A DNA stretch of 48,667 bases, from contig JANDJZ010000332.1 in NCBI GenBank assembly GCA_027943245.1, positions 1 through 48,667 on the forward strand, written 5' to 3'. Below, piece after piece: positions 31,371 through 43,699 of the stretch (its first letter is position 1; the number at the start of each line of letters is the position of its first letter). Below the pieces are notes generated by a model. It saw only the letters and a list, made by a program, of their open reading frames with translations, did no database searches and was not told the origin of the DNA. A program made the position numbers and the translations under genes. The DNA is from Acanthamoeba sp. SK_2022b (lineage: Eukaryota; Discosea; Longamoebia; Acanthamoebidae).

Positions 31371-31984
31371 ATGCCCTCCAACTCAAGCGCGACCGCCGGG
31401 CCTGAAGGGAGAACAGCTGTGGGGGGCCTGCAAGGTACATGGCTGCTTCTTCCCCCCCCCTTTCTCATTTTCAGAGTGACCACAAGCTTTCTTCTGTGGG
31501 ACAGAGGGCCACCTCGAGCCTACATGTGTTAGTGTGTTTGGTTGTGCGTGACTCATGGTTAACCGAGGTGGGCGGTTACCCTCTGAGGCAATATGGTTGT
31601 GCTCTCTCTTCTCCATTCTGTCTTCTCACACACACAGAACTACCTGCTCTGAGCATGTCCAACCTCAGTGTGCGAACCACGGCATCGTGTGCGGTCCTCA
31701 GCCCCATGGGTCTCCCTGAGGACTTGCCTGGCCACATAGGTGGTCATGCGAGGACTTGAGAGAGTTCAGGCCTCTGTTCTCCGTCCTACCGGAGATGGGG
31801 ATGGCTTGGGGCTCGGCCATCCTCTGTGTGTCTATCCCCTCCGTTTCTCTCTTTCTTCTGTCTCTCTGCAGGTGAAGGTGGCCGGCCCCCAGCTCTCCCA
31901 GCCCAGCAAGCGTTCGCTACCACACGCCCCAACGCGCGCTCGACCAGTCGGCCCAGCCCACGAAAGCAGCGTCGTCATCGGTAA
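31371..31984 (+). CDS. Possible small spliced gene, unknown function
   Basis: An ATG directly follows a TTACAG acceptor. Exon 1 (MPSNSSATAGPEGRTAVGGL) ends at GTACATGG. A middle exon (ELPALSMSNLSVRTTASCAV) starts after CACACAG near 31638 and ends at a GTGGTC donor near 31740. The last exon starts after CTCTGCAG near 31871 and ends in a basic tail (RSTSRPSPRKQRRHR) and TAA at 31982-31984. Phases agree across both introns, giving about 92 residues, Ser/Pro/Arg-rich with a nuclear-localisation look. No family recognised; it may also be a non-coding spliced transcript. Confidence 0.35.
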
Positions 31985-32134
31985 AGAGCCGCAGGCGGAT
32001 GTCAACGATAGGGTGACCGCGACCAAGGCCATCGCGAGGAGGCGAGTGACTTGTCGGCCCTTAACAACAAACAACATTCAAATGCAACTCTTTTTCTTTA
32101 CCCAACCGAAAACTTTGGCAGTTAGCCCCTCGGG

Positions 32135-32782
32135 TCATCGGAGGAAGTTGAGGTAGAGGTTGGACGCGGTGCCGATGACGCCCATGGAGAGGCCGATGGT
32201 GATGAGGAGCGACGAGAGGTAGGTGTGGGGGTCCTTCCAGCTCGCGCCCGACACCTTGAGGTGGGTGAGCGCCGGCACGATGTGGCCGCAGAACATCACG
32301 CACGTTCCGCCCAGCAGACCAAACACCTGCTCGTCGGTCCACATGTGTGAGCGAATGCGAATCACTCCCGCGCGCGAGTGTGGTCAAGGCAGGGGGACAG
32401 ATACCGTGGTGATGTTGGGGACGGCGATGGCCACGATGACGAGGAGGAAGATGATGGCCAGCGTCTCCAGCACGTCACGGAAGACGTGCGGGCCTTCGCT
32501 CGGGCCAAAGAGCATGTAGTCCACACTGCGCAGGAGACGGTGAGCGTTTGGCGGCTGCGGAGGACATAAACAGGGAGGGCGGGGGAGGAGGGGGAGAGCA
32601 CTACCTTGTGCGACAGGGCGTGGTGAAGAAGGGCACGCTCGTGATGAGGGCGATGGTGAAGATGAACGACGCGGCCTGGAGCAGTATGTCGCTCAGCGGG
32701 TAGTTGTTCAGCACGTTCTGCTGCGTCGCATCCAGGAACGACAAGTAGCCGCACACGCCTTCCATCAACGCACACGCACACA

Positions 32783-32843
<61 letters not shown>

Positions 32844-33930
32844 ACACGATGATGTCAGAGCTTGCGCGCACGGGAGGCAGGGCGCACGGGAGAGGGCGTA
32901 CCGAGAGCAGAGTAGAAGAGGAAGAGGATGAGGCAGTCGGTGAAGAGGATGCGCTGCATGCGCCGGCCGTCCTGGGGCTGGAGCTCCTGGTAGAGCGGGA
33001 AGATGGAGATGTGGGCCGAGTAGACGTAGAACATGATCGGGAGGAGCGGGAGGAGCGGGCGACCCAAAGTTGGCGTAGGCGATGCGGTCGCGCACGACGT
33101 CCCACTCGGTGGCCAGCGCGAAGCGCTCGAACGAGCGGAAGAGGATGATGAACAGCAGGAAGAAGATGGAGGCGAAGCCCAGCGACGACACGTAGCGCAG
33201 CGACGACAGGTTCTTGACCAGCGCCAGCGGCAGGATGACGACCAGGGTGAAGGCCAGGATGAGGAACCACCGCTCGGTCAGGAAGGCCGACGCCGCGGGC
33301 CCCGGTGACCACGAGGAGGAGGAGGAGGAGGAGTAGTAGTAGTGGGACAGCTCGCCCAGGTCCACGCCCAGGAACAGCCGCAGGTAGTTGGGCAGCACGT
33401 CGCCCACGATGATCAGCTTGCCGATCGCGCTACCCCACGACACGACGATGATGTTCACGTTCACCACCTTCTCCTGTTGCGTTGTGCGCGCGTGTGGGAG
33501 AGTGAGCGTTGATGTGGAGCGATAGCGAGAGAGAGAAAGAGAGAAGGCTGGGCCCACACCATGGGCTTGCCCTGGACTTTGCCGACGAGCTCCTCGTAGG
33601 AGGTGGTGTGGGTGGCCTCGAGCGCGGAGACGAGGAGGTGGTAGGAGTAGAAGGTGAGCGCCGCGCCCAGCAGGAGGAAGGCCACGCCCGACGCCAGCCC
33701 GAATTGCATGAAGATGAATGGCAGCGTCAGCGACGAGGAGCCTGCACCGCGCGCGTACACACGTCGTCCATGTTGGTCGGTAAGAAAGAGCGCCTACGTA
33801 GTCATGGGACTGCACATTGCAACGGCTGTTGGCCAAGGGTGGGCCGGTGTACCGATGGTCGATGTGAGCATCTGGAAGGTTGACGCCACCACTCCGCCCT
33901 TGGGCAGCGTGTACCACGGCTGGTGCGTGC
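32135..33930 (-). CDS. Amino acid permease, AAAP/SLC38-type
   Basis: After splicing, the minus strand gives an 11-TM-type transporter. GGVVASTFQMLTSTIG joins across an intron to AGSSSLTLPFIFMQFGLASG, the classic AAAP TM1 signature (GAGxLxLPxAF). Then FLLLGAALTFYSYHLLVSAL, GKLIIVGDVLPNYLRLF, FLILAFTLVVILPLALVKNL, SLGFASIFFLLFIILFRSF, IMFYVYSAHISIFPLYQELQ, AASFIFTIALITSVPFF and LLITIGLSMGVIGTASNL, ending at a TGA at 32135. It probably moves neutral amino acids with H+ or Na+ across the plasma or lysosomal membrane. One intron carries a CA repeat (32784-32842). The first exon and start codon are not resolved; an A/T-rich palindromic stretch (33945-34000) lies just upstream. Confidence 0.85.
32784..32842. 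repeat. (CA)n microsatellite in permease intron
   Basis: About 29 CA units inside an intron of the AAAP permease gene. Confidence 0.97.
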
Positions 33931-33991
33931 ACCACGGATAATAGAATTAATGAATAATTATTATGTTTAATAATTATTTCAAATTAATTAT

Positions 33992-34450
33992 TCATAATTG
34001 CTGGCGCAAGTAGAGACCAAACAAACACAAGTAGGTGATGGAGGGGTGGGCAACCTGCGTGGTGGCTGTGGGCTGGCTGGCGTAAGCTGTTTCCTCGTCT
34101 CCTCCCACGAGGAGATGCAGCCATGCAAGGATGATGGAGGCGAAAAGCAAGTGGCGCAGCGAGAGGAGGAACAAATACGGACCACCGTCGCCGTCGCCGA
34201 CTGGGCACGAGCAGAAGGCGTCCTTGATCTGAACATCGGACACGCGGGGCTCCACGAGCACCCATACATCATACTTGTCCGCCTGTGAGCCCTGCACACA
34301 TAGTAAATAAGACCTTTATTCTTTAATTTTACAAAAAAAAATAAATAAAATATAATGTGGAAGGTACCTGGCACTTGGCGCGTATGGTGTGGCCCTGGTG
34401 CGACAAACTCGAGACGGCGCCCGTTTCGTAATACTTGATTACATAAATCT
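33992..34450 (-). pseudogene. SWIM-type zinc-finger fragment
   Basis: Exon 34448-34367 reads VIKYYETGAVSSLSHQGHTI, RAKCQ. After a T/A-rich intron (GTACCTT...GTGCAG) comes GSQADKYDVWVLVEPRVSDV, QIKDAFCSCPVGDGDGG. The CxCPxG after a beta-rich stretch fits a SWIM domain (CxCxnCxH), but the second pair is degenerate: the expected CxH reads LRH in LSLRHLLFASIILAWL. The 5' side is cut where CpG-poor DNA begins. Family known for chromatin and transposase-linked proteins; function here unknown. Confidence 0.45.
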
Positions 34451-37400
34451 GACTTTAGCTTGCTTTCCAGGAGGTTGGCTGGACTCAAGCAGTTGACATT
34501 GGGGCACACAGTTCATCCTGCATATGGGGTGCACTCAGTCAGGCCCAGCCATGGCTCAGCTTGCACAGAGCAGGGGGGTTACCTCATACACAATTGTGAA
34601 TACAGTGGTTGTCTTCTTTATGATGATGGCACAGAAGACACAACATTGCCTCCAGAGCAGGCCAGTGGTGCCACTACCATCATAGCTGCCCACCACATCC
34701 AGTGCTTGCCAACCTCCATCTGTTGCTCAGATTGCAATCAATATTTGGTACTGCGCCTGCTGGCAGCTTTGCATGACGCTGCAAGCAACCAAGCGACCAT
34801 GCTATCTGCTGAAGAATAAGAAAACAAAAAAAAATTAAAACTGGTAGCAGCTGCCGCGCTGTTGTGGTGTGGTTGGTGTTATGCTGTGGTATTGTGTGCA
34901 GTGGTGTTGTGGTTGTGATGGTGTTGTGTTGTTGTGGTGGTGTTGTGGTGTTGTTGTTGAGGTGGTGTTGTGATGTTGAGGTGTTGTGGATGTTGTGATG
35001 GCGTTGTGGTGATGTGGTGTTGTGGTGATGGTGTGGTGGTGATGGTGTGGGGATGGTATGTGGTGATGTTGTTGTGGTGATGGTGGTGGTGGTGATGGTG
35101 TGGTGGTGATGTTGTGGTGTTGTTGAGGTGTGGTGATGTTGCAGTGGTGTTGTGGTAGTGTTGTGGTTGTGATGATGGTGTGGGGTTGGTGTGGGGATGG
35201 TGTGGAGTTGTTGTGGTGATGTTGAGGTGTTGTATTGATGGATCACCCATCAGCAATGATTGGACATTGGCTTTGCATGGGCAAACACCAATGCAATGAT
35301 AGAACATTGCAGCCTGGAAGTTCCCAGTTTCAGGAGATGTAGGGCCATTCAGGGGTTTCTCTCCCTTCCTTTGTTGTCTTAGTGTCACAACACCAAACCA
35401 CATCCCCAACATCAGAATGACAACAGTGATGCCTGTTGTGTAAGGCCATCTGTTCATTTAACTTCATCTTCACACAAAAAACTACCCTCCATTGACTTTT
35501 ACTGCAATAAAATGAAAAATTTTACCTCATTAAAATCCATTTTATAGCACATAACAAACAATTACTCTACCTAAAATTTTGTTAAAATTACAATTGTTAC
35601 TTAAAGCTGGTTAATTCACCAGAAAAGCACCTGGAAATGCATTTTCAGAGGTGCTAAATTACCCTACCTAAAATATTATAATTACAATTGTTACTTGGTC
35701 TAAAGCTGGTTAATTCACCAGATAGCACTGCATTCCTGGAAATGAGTGCATAAAAAAACGCCAGTCATTTTCGACCTGTCATTTGATAATAGAGGAGGTT
35801 TTACTGTGTTGTGGAGATGCTGTTGTGGTGTTATGATGGTGTTGTAGTTGTAGTTGTGACCCAATGTTTTGCACTATGTGCAGTGGCTATGCTTGTGGTC
35901 ACTGTTACTCTACTGCAGGAGCAATGATCCTTGTGCACTTGATGGTTGTCATGTTTTCAGCACAAGTGCCTGCCAGTGTAAAGTCCTCATTGAGGACTTG
36001 TTGTGATTGCCATTGTTGCAGTTGTCAAACTTGCATGTATGGTGCTAATCGTTGTCAATAAAAAGAACCAGTGCAGCACCATGAGCTTGGTAAGTTGTTT
36101 GTGTGGAGGGCTGTTGATGCCTTAAGTTTCTGGTTCACTTGAGTGTAAACTCAAAGTCAATGTTTGCCTTTTCAATGTAGTTGATAGAGCAGTTGCCAGA
36201 GGCAAGTTGGGTGCTGGTAGCAAGTCTATAATGCACCAGATGTGGCACTATCAGAGTTCTGCATTGTTGCAGAGGTGATCAACACTGTAGTTTAGTGGCG
36301 AAGTTCCTTGAGGAATGAATACTGGATGTGCTCATTGAAGTTCTTTGAGTTAAATCACAAGTAAGAGCTTCCTGTGGTTGAGCAGTTGTTGTCTGAGGTC
36401 TCATGGTGATGACTGTTGCCCTGGTCATTGCTGGTTGCAGCCTCTCATGTTGATTGCAAAGAGCAGTATAGCAATTGACAAGGTCTTTGGACAGCCCTCT
36501 GCAACAGCTCACCCAGAAGGTACTTTACCTGTCTAGAAATGTGATTGTGCTCCTTCAATGCAAAGAATCCAGCACTGTCTGCGTTGAGTGGGTTTCTGGA
36601 AAGACCAGCAAAGCTGTCACCGTGTAGAGAGCTTGTTCTGGCCTGTTTGGCGCCTTTTTCTTGAAGATGGATTTGGCCCCAGAATCACTGCACCTGCAAC
36701 CCGCAGTGCGATTTCTCGATTTTCATGAGCACGCAAGTTCTCATAGCCCCCCTTACACCACACTCCACAGGTTGGCACAATTCTTGTGGATGTGCATGAT
36801 TTCAGCCAATTGTTGGCGCATAAACAACCACACACATGCACAGTATACAACTTTGTTTTGTGTTTTAAACTGAGTGTTCAGAAAAAAAGAGGCACTGCCC
36901 TTCTCAAAATGTGTACAGTTTTCTACTGGACATTGTGGCTAAAGAGGAAGGTACTGGAGAAATTGAGGCGTAGCAGCAAAGGAGTGCAGCTATGGATCCA
37001 GTCATATGCATGGTGCCTGATATTACACTGCCTCAACAGTCTCCAAGCAGTCAATGGCTCAGTTTGAACAGCATTCACCTCTCCAAGTCATATGCCTTTA
37101 GTGTCCTCTTGTAAAAGGAGACCATGCAGCTCAATCATGTTGCACTCACTCCCAGCCTCAGCATAGTCACACAGAACTTCTTGCTCAGGTGGTCAACCAC
37201 CTGCAGTGTCCACATGTACAAAACCTGGGCTGGCTGAGATTGGTGATGCTGGGTCTGGTGTGCTTTCTCCCTGTTTCTGTTCTTCTCTGGTGGCAGTATC
37301 GTGGGTGTGAGGAGTGGTGAGGGTGGAGTCTGAGCTGAGGCAGGAGCAGATGCTGAGGAGCAGGCACAGCCACATGCAGAGGTGCACAGGGGTGACACTG

Positions 37401-37745
37401 TTCATCTTGCAGTGCTCAATGTAGCAGTGAGGGAAGTGGATGGTGATGTTGAGGGCTTTGATGTTCATGCCACAGAAGTAGTACTCAATTGTTGCCATGG
37501 TGTGGGAGAATAACAATGAAGCCTGTGGCCTTCCCCACACTGTGGGCTCCCTCTCCTTGTGGTGCGCCTGCTCACCTTGTGCATTTCTGGACATTTCTGT
37601 GTGCATCCACACACAGCAACCAGCTCCATTTCAACTTTGTCCAGAGCAAGCACAAAACCACTTTTGCACAGAGAAGTGCTTCAGACCCAGGGGGCGGCAA
37701 ACATTCAGCCTTTTTTCGTCTTCGTTCTCTCGAAACAGAGACACG
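34450..37745. other. Second CpG-poor desert
   Basis: I count 0 CG in 36301-36540. It contains the GTT/GTG minisatellite, A/T-rich stretches (35460-35800) and many short broken frames. One frame (35864-36061, plus) is Cys-rich, and one on the minus strand (37497-37350) starts MATIEYYFCGMNIKALNITI, but neither is recognisable. An intact gene is unlikely. Confidence 0.55.
34862..35240. repeat. Degenerate (GTTGTGGTGAT) minisatellite
   Basis: Nearly 380 nt made only of G and T with rare A, in units such as GTTGTGGTGTTGTGGTGAT. The minus-strand frame is His/Thr/Asn-rich and is an artefact of the repeat. Strand asymmetry is extreme. Confidence 0.9.
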
Positions 37746-39974
37746 ATGGATGCACCACCGCAGGACGAGCTGCTGGAGGCATGCGCGAGTGGGGCAGTAG
37801 GCCGAGTGAAGGCTCTGCTCTACGTCAAGCGGCTCCAGTCTGCAAAGATGCAGGCCCTCCTCGTCCGCGACTCGAAACAACGAACACCGCTCCACCTCGC
37901 AGTACTTCACGGCAGGCCTCCCCGCACCACAACTTCAATCTTATTTTTATTATCTTCTTTATTTTTAATTATTAGAATTATGTGATAAATTCTCTCTTAA
38001 GGTTTCTTTGGGTGCAGGTCATACGGGTGTCGTGAAAGAGTTACAGGCCGTGATCGGCCCCGATGCGCTTCAAGCTTACGACGACAAGGGCTGGACGGCG
38101 CTACATATTGCCGCTGCGTACGCCTCCTTTTCTCTTCTTCCGTGCCTGCTGCAGGCTTCCTTTCGCTGAGCCTTCTACTACTTGGCGCGATGGTCGCGCA
38201 GGAGTGGCAACGCGGCCGTTTGCTGGCTTCTCGTAGAGCTCCACAAGCGATTCACGCTCGGCAGTGCCTCACCGTCTGCCGACACCGTGCTGCACGTGTT
38301 CATCAACAACATACACCGCGTCAGCGGCAAGGAAGGCATGCTCATGCACGCACGCGCCCCCCTTCCACAATCAACTCTGGCTCACTCGTGCGTGTCTGCG
38401 CGCGGTGTGGCGTGTGTTGTTGTAGCATCGGCCAAGCAGCTCAGGAAGCTGATACGCGAGCTGCGTCACGTGAGCGGCGTGTCGGTGGACCAACAGAACA
38501 AGGCCGGTGAGACGGCCCTCCACCTGGCCTGCTTCAAGGGCCACCTCCCCGCCGTCGATATCCTCTGCGAAATGGGGGCACGCCTCGAGATCAAGTCTCT
38601 CAAGTACACAGCCCCATCTTGGCCTCCTTTCCCGCTCAGCTCAGCCTCAAGCTCCAACTTCACGGCGAAGCCTGATGTTCGCTGGCCTTGTCGTTCAGGA
38701 ATTCGTGGACCTCCCTGCATTTTGCCGCCCGCGCTGGCCATATGAACGTTGTCAAGGTTCCTCTGGCACACGCACAACTCATCGCAAGCACGCACGCACG
38801 CACGATTCTGAGGGAGGCGGTGGATTGTTCAGAGTTTGGTGGAAAAGGGCGCCAATCCGCTGACTAGGGGCGCGCAAGGCACTGCGGCGGACGTCGCCCA
38901 GCAGGTCCACGAGACGGCCATCGCCGTTTACCTTCAAGGTAGGTTCGACCAGGCGCCTCTTCACCTTTCGTGCGCAGCACTCACCTCGCTCCCTGGTCAC
39001 CGATGCGCGCCCGTGAAGGGTACATGAAGGCCTACGCGCAGAACAACAACCGGCTGGTCGACGTAAGCTGTGCCGGTGACGGAGCGGTGATTCCCCCCCT
39101 CCTCCCCTTTCTGACACGGCCTTGCCAACCTGATGCCTGTCGACATACGACACGTGTGTTTCGACCGAACATGTCGACAATCCAGACATCGCTGGTGCTG
39201 CGCTACACAGACGACTTCTACACAGACCAGCCGACCCAAACGGCGGAATGCTTTGTACGCAGCGCCGCCTGACCCTCTTTGGGCCGTGTCGTTCTGCTGA
39301 TCGCTCCTCGGCAGAAACTGATAGCCGAAGAGGTGGACGGCAACGAGGTCCAGATGCGGGTGTGGTTCCCCACATCCACCAAAGGCAAACAACGGTTGAG
39401 AGCCTCTCAAAAGTTTACTTTATCCTATCGATTTATTATTTATTTTGAATTACATTATTTATCCTATTTACTTATTTCCTATTGATTTATTTGTTTATTT
39501 TTTAACTCAATTGATTTGGAAAATAACCGTGCTGGTGGTAGTAACAGAGTTGCAGTGATGGTCTGTTTCGATTGCACGTCGGTTCCCTCGTTCACCAACG
39601 CCGCTGCGTATCTCGACGCCCTGGCCCAACGCGGCGATTGCGTCAAAGTGCTGGTGGCCACCAAGACGGACCTGGACTCCTCCCGTACAGTAGACAGCGC
39701 CACTGCGCTGGTACTCGCCACCCACAATCCCTCTCCGCCTCGGGACCACGCGGTTGTGTGCCCATAGTCACTGCGTGGCGTGTTCGTGCCGTGTGACCAC
39801 CGCCTGCGACAGGCGCTGGCCGAGCGACACCAAATACCGTTCTTTGAGACGAGCGCCAAGCAAAACGTAAACGTCCAGCTCCCGTTCCGTCACATCGCGC
39901 TGGCGTGGGCGGAAAAAGCGAAAGCCGAGCAGAGCCAGGGCAGACAGAGAAAGGGCTCCTCTCCCTCGTCCTGA
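37746..39974 (+). CDS. Ankyrin-repeat protein fused to a degenerate Rab-like GTPase domain
   Basis: Starts MDAPPQDELLEACASGAVGR at 37746. Ankyrin units follow in separate exons: RTPLHLAVLHG, KGWTALHIAAA, AGETALHLACFKGHLPAVDI, SWTSLHFAARAGHMNVVK and EKGANPLTRGAQGTAADVA. The C-terminal part follows a small GTPase: SLVLRYTDDFYTDQPTQTAE (helix 1 and switch I), KLIAEEVDGNEVQMRVW (strands 2-3), VMVCFDCTSVPSFTNAAAYL, VLVATKTDL (G4, TKxD) and IPFFETSAKQNVN (G5). G3, normally WDTAGQE, reads WFPTSTKGKQ. No intact GxxxxGKT is seen: SCAGDGAV appears at 39064-39092, but the next exon gives QTSLVL without Lys. Hence nucleotide binding is doubtful. The stop is at 39972-39974. The P-loop exon boundary is my weakest point. 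Confidence 0.72.
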
Positions 39975-40280
39975 CGCCAACCTCTCTGTTCTATTATTTT
40001 TATTATAAATATCTAATCATTTTATTTGCCTTTCTCATGAGTTGTTATTACTCTGAATTTAAAGGAAAAATAAAATAGAGCGAAAGCGAGGCACGCACAA
40101 AGAGCGAAGGGACACAGGACACAAATTACGGGTAGGTTTCCGCACCAATCGCCGGGGCAGTCCCATCTGTTGAGGCGGAGTTAAGCACGTGGTACACAAT
40201 CTGACCACGCGAGCTGTACGAGACGCACATCCTTTCTCTTCTTCCCTTGGCGCTTCTCCCGTCACTTCGAAGACTAGAAG

Positions 40281-41695
40281 ATGGCGGGACTTGGATTACC
40301 TCTCCTTGTGGCCGCGTTCATCTTCGCGGCGTTGTGGGCGCCGTTCGCCCAGTCTGCCGGTATACTCTTCGTTGGCCCCGCTCCAATCTTATTGTTTATA
40401 AACAAAAAGAGAAGTAAGTTGACTCTTGTTCTGAACGGGCCGTGCAGAGTTTACGCTGAACTCGGGCAGCCTGCTGACGTTGTGCGCCAGTCTCAACCTG
40501 TCCCCGGATGCCAACAACACTGTGGCGTTGAAAGCCAGCCTCGGTATTTTGCTTGTTGCGCCGGCGGCAGCGTGGTCTTACATTTTCTCTTGCGCAAATT
40601 GTGACAATACTTTGCTTCACCACTCACAGTGCCATTGACATTCACGTGCACGACCTCGAAGAGCGTCACCTTCACCGGTACAACTGTCTCCGGCCTGATA
40701 CTCGATTTCAGGACCACCGGCTCCGTCTACATGCAGAGTGCGCCCGCCCAGCCCATCTACTCGTGCCAAACATGCAAACACTCGCTCACTCCCAATATTC
40801 AAGACATAAACTTCAGGGACTGGACTTCGATCTCGATCGCGAACGCTGCGCGGCTCACGCTGAGCAATGTCCAGTTCACCGCGACGTCGGTGCTCGTGTC
40901 GACAGCGTTGGCCGTGAGCAACGTCGCCCAGGTCGTGCTGAGCCAGTGCTCCTTCACGGGCAGTCGGGCCACGCAGGCCGCCGCCGACTTTGCCGCCTGC
41001 GGCTCCGTGGTCGTGCGCGACGCCACCTTCTACAACAACCAGGCCAACAGCGTGGGCGCCATCCGGGCCGCCGACGTCACGTCGCTGTCCATCGCCGACT
41101 CGGCGTTCGCCTTCAACAGCGGCAGCGCGGCGCACGTGCTGAGAGCCACCAACACGACCGTGAGCGTGACGGGCTCGACCTTTCGATCGAACGGCAACCT
41201 GCTCGACACCAACAAGTCGCTGATGACGGTCAGCGGCGGCAGCATGTCGATGGCCGCGTCGCAGGTGAGCCTCAACTGGGGGTCCACCGTCGCGCTCACG
41301 AGCCTCGTCGGTCCGTCGAGCGTTGTTGGCTCCACGTTCGAGCTCAACTTCAACTCGCAAGCGCGGCCATCGATCGACGTCGCCGGCTGTGCGGGCGGCT
41401 TCCGGCTGCTCGGCTCCACCATCTCCTACAATCTCGGTGCATGTCTCGACCTCTCATGCATTCCACAGCATTCCTCGACCCTGTGCGTGCTCTCACACAG
41501 CGAGGCGCGCGTGTGCGAGCAGGAGGGGGTCTGCGCGTGCAGAATTGCGAAGCCGAAGTGTCGTCCACCAAGCTCTGGGCGCAGGGAAGCTTCGGAGTGC
41601 TGTGCGGCGGCCTGGCCACCGTCAACGCGCAGAGGGCGTCCATCTACAAGTGCGCACCCGCCCCTAGTCGTGACACTGCGTACATGCGGCCAACT

Positions 41696-41763
<68 letters not shown>

Positions 41764-43495
41764 GCGCTCGTGCAATGCGACGGCGAATCAGGAATGGCTG
41801 GACCTTTGTGTCGCTTTTCCAGCCCGCACATTTCATCGACACCGCTTGCGAGACGGGTACATACGTTCTTCCCCCGCCCCTCCCAACGCCTCGTTGCGCC
41901 ACTGCCTCCATCGCAAGCCACCGACAGCGAGACTGGGCGCCGCTTTGGTGGGGGGGGTCACAGGCTGCAGTGCTCTGAAGCTGTACGGCGAGATCGACTC
42001 ATGTGCCAATGCAACGGACACAGTGAGAGGTGCGTGTCTGGGTCATTGTTTGTCGGTCGGCTTCGAGGCACACACTTGTCTCATCAGACCGTCCTCAGGC
42101 TACAGCGTGAGCTGCCGGCGTGGGCTCAACAAGTGCAGCCAGTGTCAGCAGGCGCCCATGTGCACCGACTGCAATGGCATGCCCTTTGGCAACGCGACCA
42201 TCGAGGTGTGGCAATCCACTCTCGCTAGCGGGCAGTCTGTATGAGCTACTCACAGGGTCTCTCGCCCGACGACGCGTGTGTGTGGTGCAGGTGTGCGACA
42301 GGTGGAACAGCATGACATCAAGTGGGGCGAGGGTCGACTACAACGGCACGTCGCCGGCGTGCTCGTTCGCGGCCACTCCGGCTGCGGGCCAGAACGACCG
42401 TTCGGCGTCGATGACGCTGCGCTACGATGCCGTGACGGTCTACTACTTCAACAGGTCCAGCAACGCCGAGGAGGCCCTCTACCGCTTTCCCATCAACGAC
42501 AGCGACTACACGCGCACACGAGTACGCGTGCGCCGGGTTTTGGGGGGTGGGCAGGGGTTTGCTTTGGGCACGCTGAACGTCACGGCGCGCACAGGGCAAC
42601 ACGACGAACGACCAGTTCTGCATCAACTACGAGCGAGTGCTCGATAACGGGGCCGGTCTGCTCCTACAGCAATGCCTCTTTCCTGACCAGCAGTCGGTGC
42701 TCTTTGGCAACCAGACGCTCACCGTGCCCAAGGACCACACCAAGGTAGCGTAGCCCCCCTCTCCTCTCCCTCCAATCATATGACATGCGTTCCGCAGCTA
42801 ATGGGGTTGCCATGGACAGATCACGGTCAGCCTGTCGAACATGGTCACGTTCGACAACCAGACAAGCAACAACACCGACATCGATCAATCGACGCGGCGG
42901 GTGGCCATCGAGTTGAGCCTGCGCATGAGCGCCGAGGGCGACATGAGCCACGCCCCCACGAACGCGAGCTACACGGAGGCCCTCCGGTTCAAGTCGAGCG
43001 ACTACGACATGGCCATGGAGCTGCCCAACTACGCCGTCTTCGACAACGACAACGCGTCTACCTTTGCCTACAGCTACAGCTCCTCCCATTCAACGTCGGG
43101 CAACGCGACGGCAGACTACCAGCTCGTGCTGGAGTTCAGGGGCAACTTTGACACGGTCTACTACGACCCCCAGTTCGGCCTACTACTCGGCTCCGGTACA
43201 CGCCAACATGGAGTCTCCACGCGGCGACTATCATGGACCAATAGTTGACATTGCTCTTCGGTGATTGGATGGCGTGACAGGCCGAGACGGGGGAGGCGGT
43301 TCGGGCGACGACGGCGTGCTGGTGCAGGTGCTGGTGCCCGTGCTGGTGGGCGTGGCCCTGGTGTTGGTGCTGGTGGTGGTGGTAGGCTTCCTGGCCTGGT
43401 GGCTGTGGCAGAAGCGCGCCAACAGCCGCAAGTTCCAGTCGAGCACGAGCATGATCAACTTCGCTCAGCCCGAAGCGGACGCTGCCTACTTGTGA
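40281..43495 (+). CDS. Type I membrane protein with right-handed beta-helix ectodomain
   Basis: Begins MAGLGLPLLVAAFIFAALWA, a signal peptide, with the first intron right after it (donor about 40363, acceptor 40447). The ectodomain shows repeating short strands of the parallel beta-helix (pectin-lyase-like) kind: LTLSNVQFTATSVLVSTALA, VVVRDATFYNNQANSVGAIR, LSIADSAFAFNSGSAAHVL, VSVTGSTFRSNGNLL. Later exons hold a Cys-rich part (CSQCQQAPMCTDCNG) and a beta-rich membrane-proximal region with many N-glycosylation sites. A single TM helix (VLVQVLVPVLVGVALVLVLV) is followed by WWLWQKRANSRKFQ and a short tail ending ADAAYL, stop at 43493-43495. Likely a surface receptor or adhesin binding carbohydrate. 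Function is inferred from architecture only. Confidence 0.78.
41697..41762. repeat. (AC)n microsatellite in beta-helix gene intron
   Basis: About 33 AC units, inside an intron of the beta-helix membrane protein gene. Confidence 0.97.
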
Positions 43496-43699
43496 TAGAT
43501 ATTAAAACATGAACATGTGTACAACATCAAGAGGCCTTGGCATGTGCTGAGGTCGACAACATCGTAACCAACTTGTGACTGGCCACCGCTACGAGAAGAA
43601 CAGTGTAAAAGAAGGAGTCGACCACCCACTACACACGCTACAGGGGCCCACTACTCGCCCGCGCAAAGACGACACACCACAGAGGGTTGAACCCGCCCT

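Noticed and set aside
32362..33312. Long minus-strand frame with Ser/Arg-rich sequence over the permease
   Set aside because: It is out of phase with the transmembrane segments and crosses introns.
34680..35457. His/Thr/Asn-rich minus-strand frames
   Set aside because: They are translations of the GTT/GTG minisatellite, with no start context or conserved motif.
40553..42244. Very long plus-strand open frame across the beta-helix gene
   Set aside because: It is in the wrong phase to the beta-helix strands, is Arg/His-rich and runs through introns and the CA repeat; it reflects high GC content.
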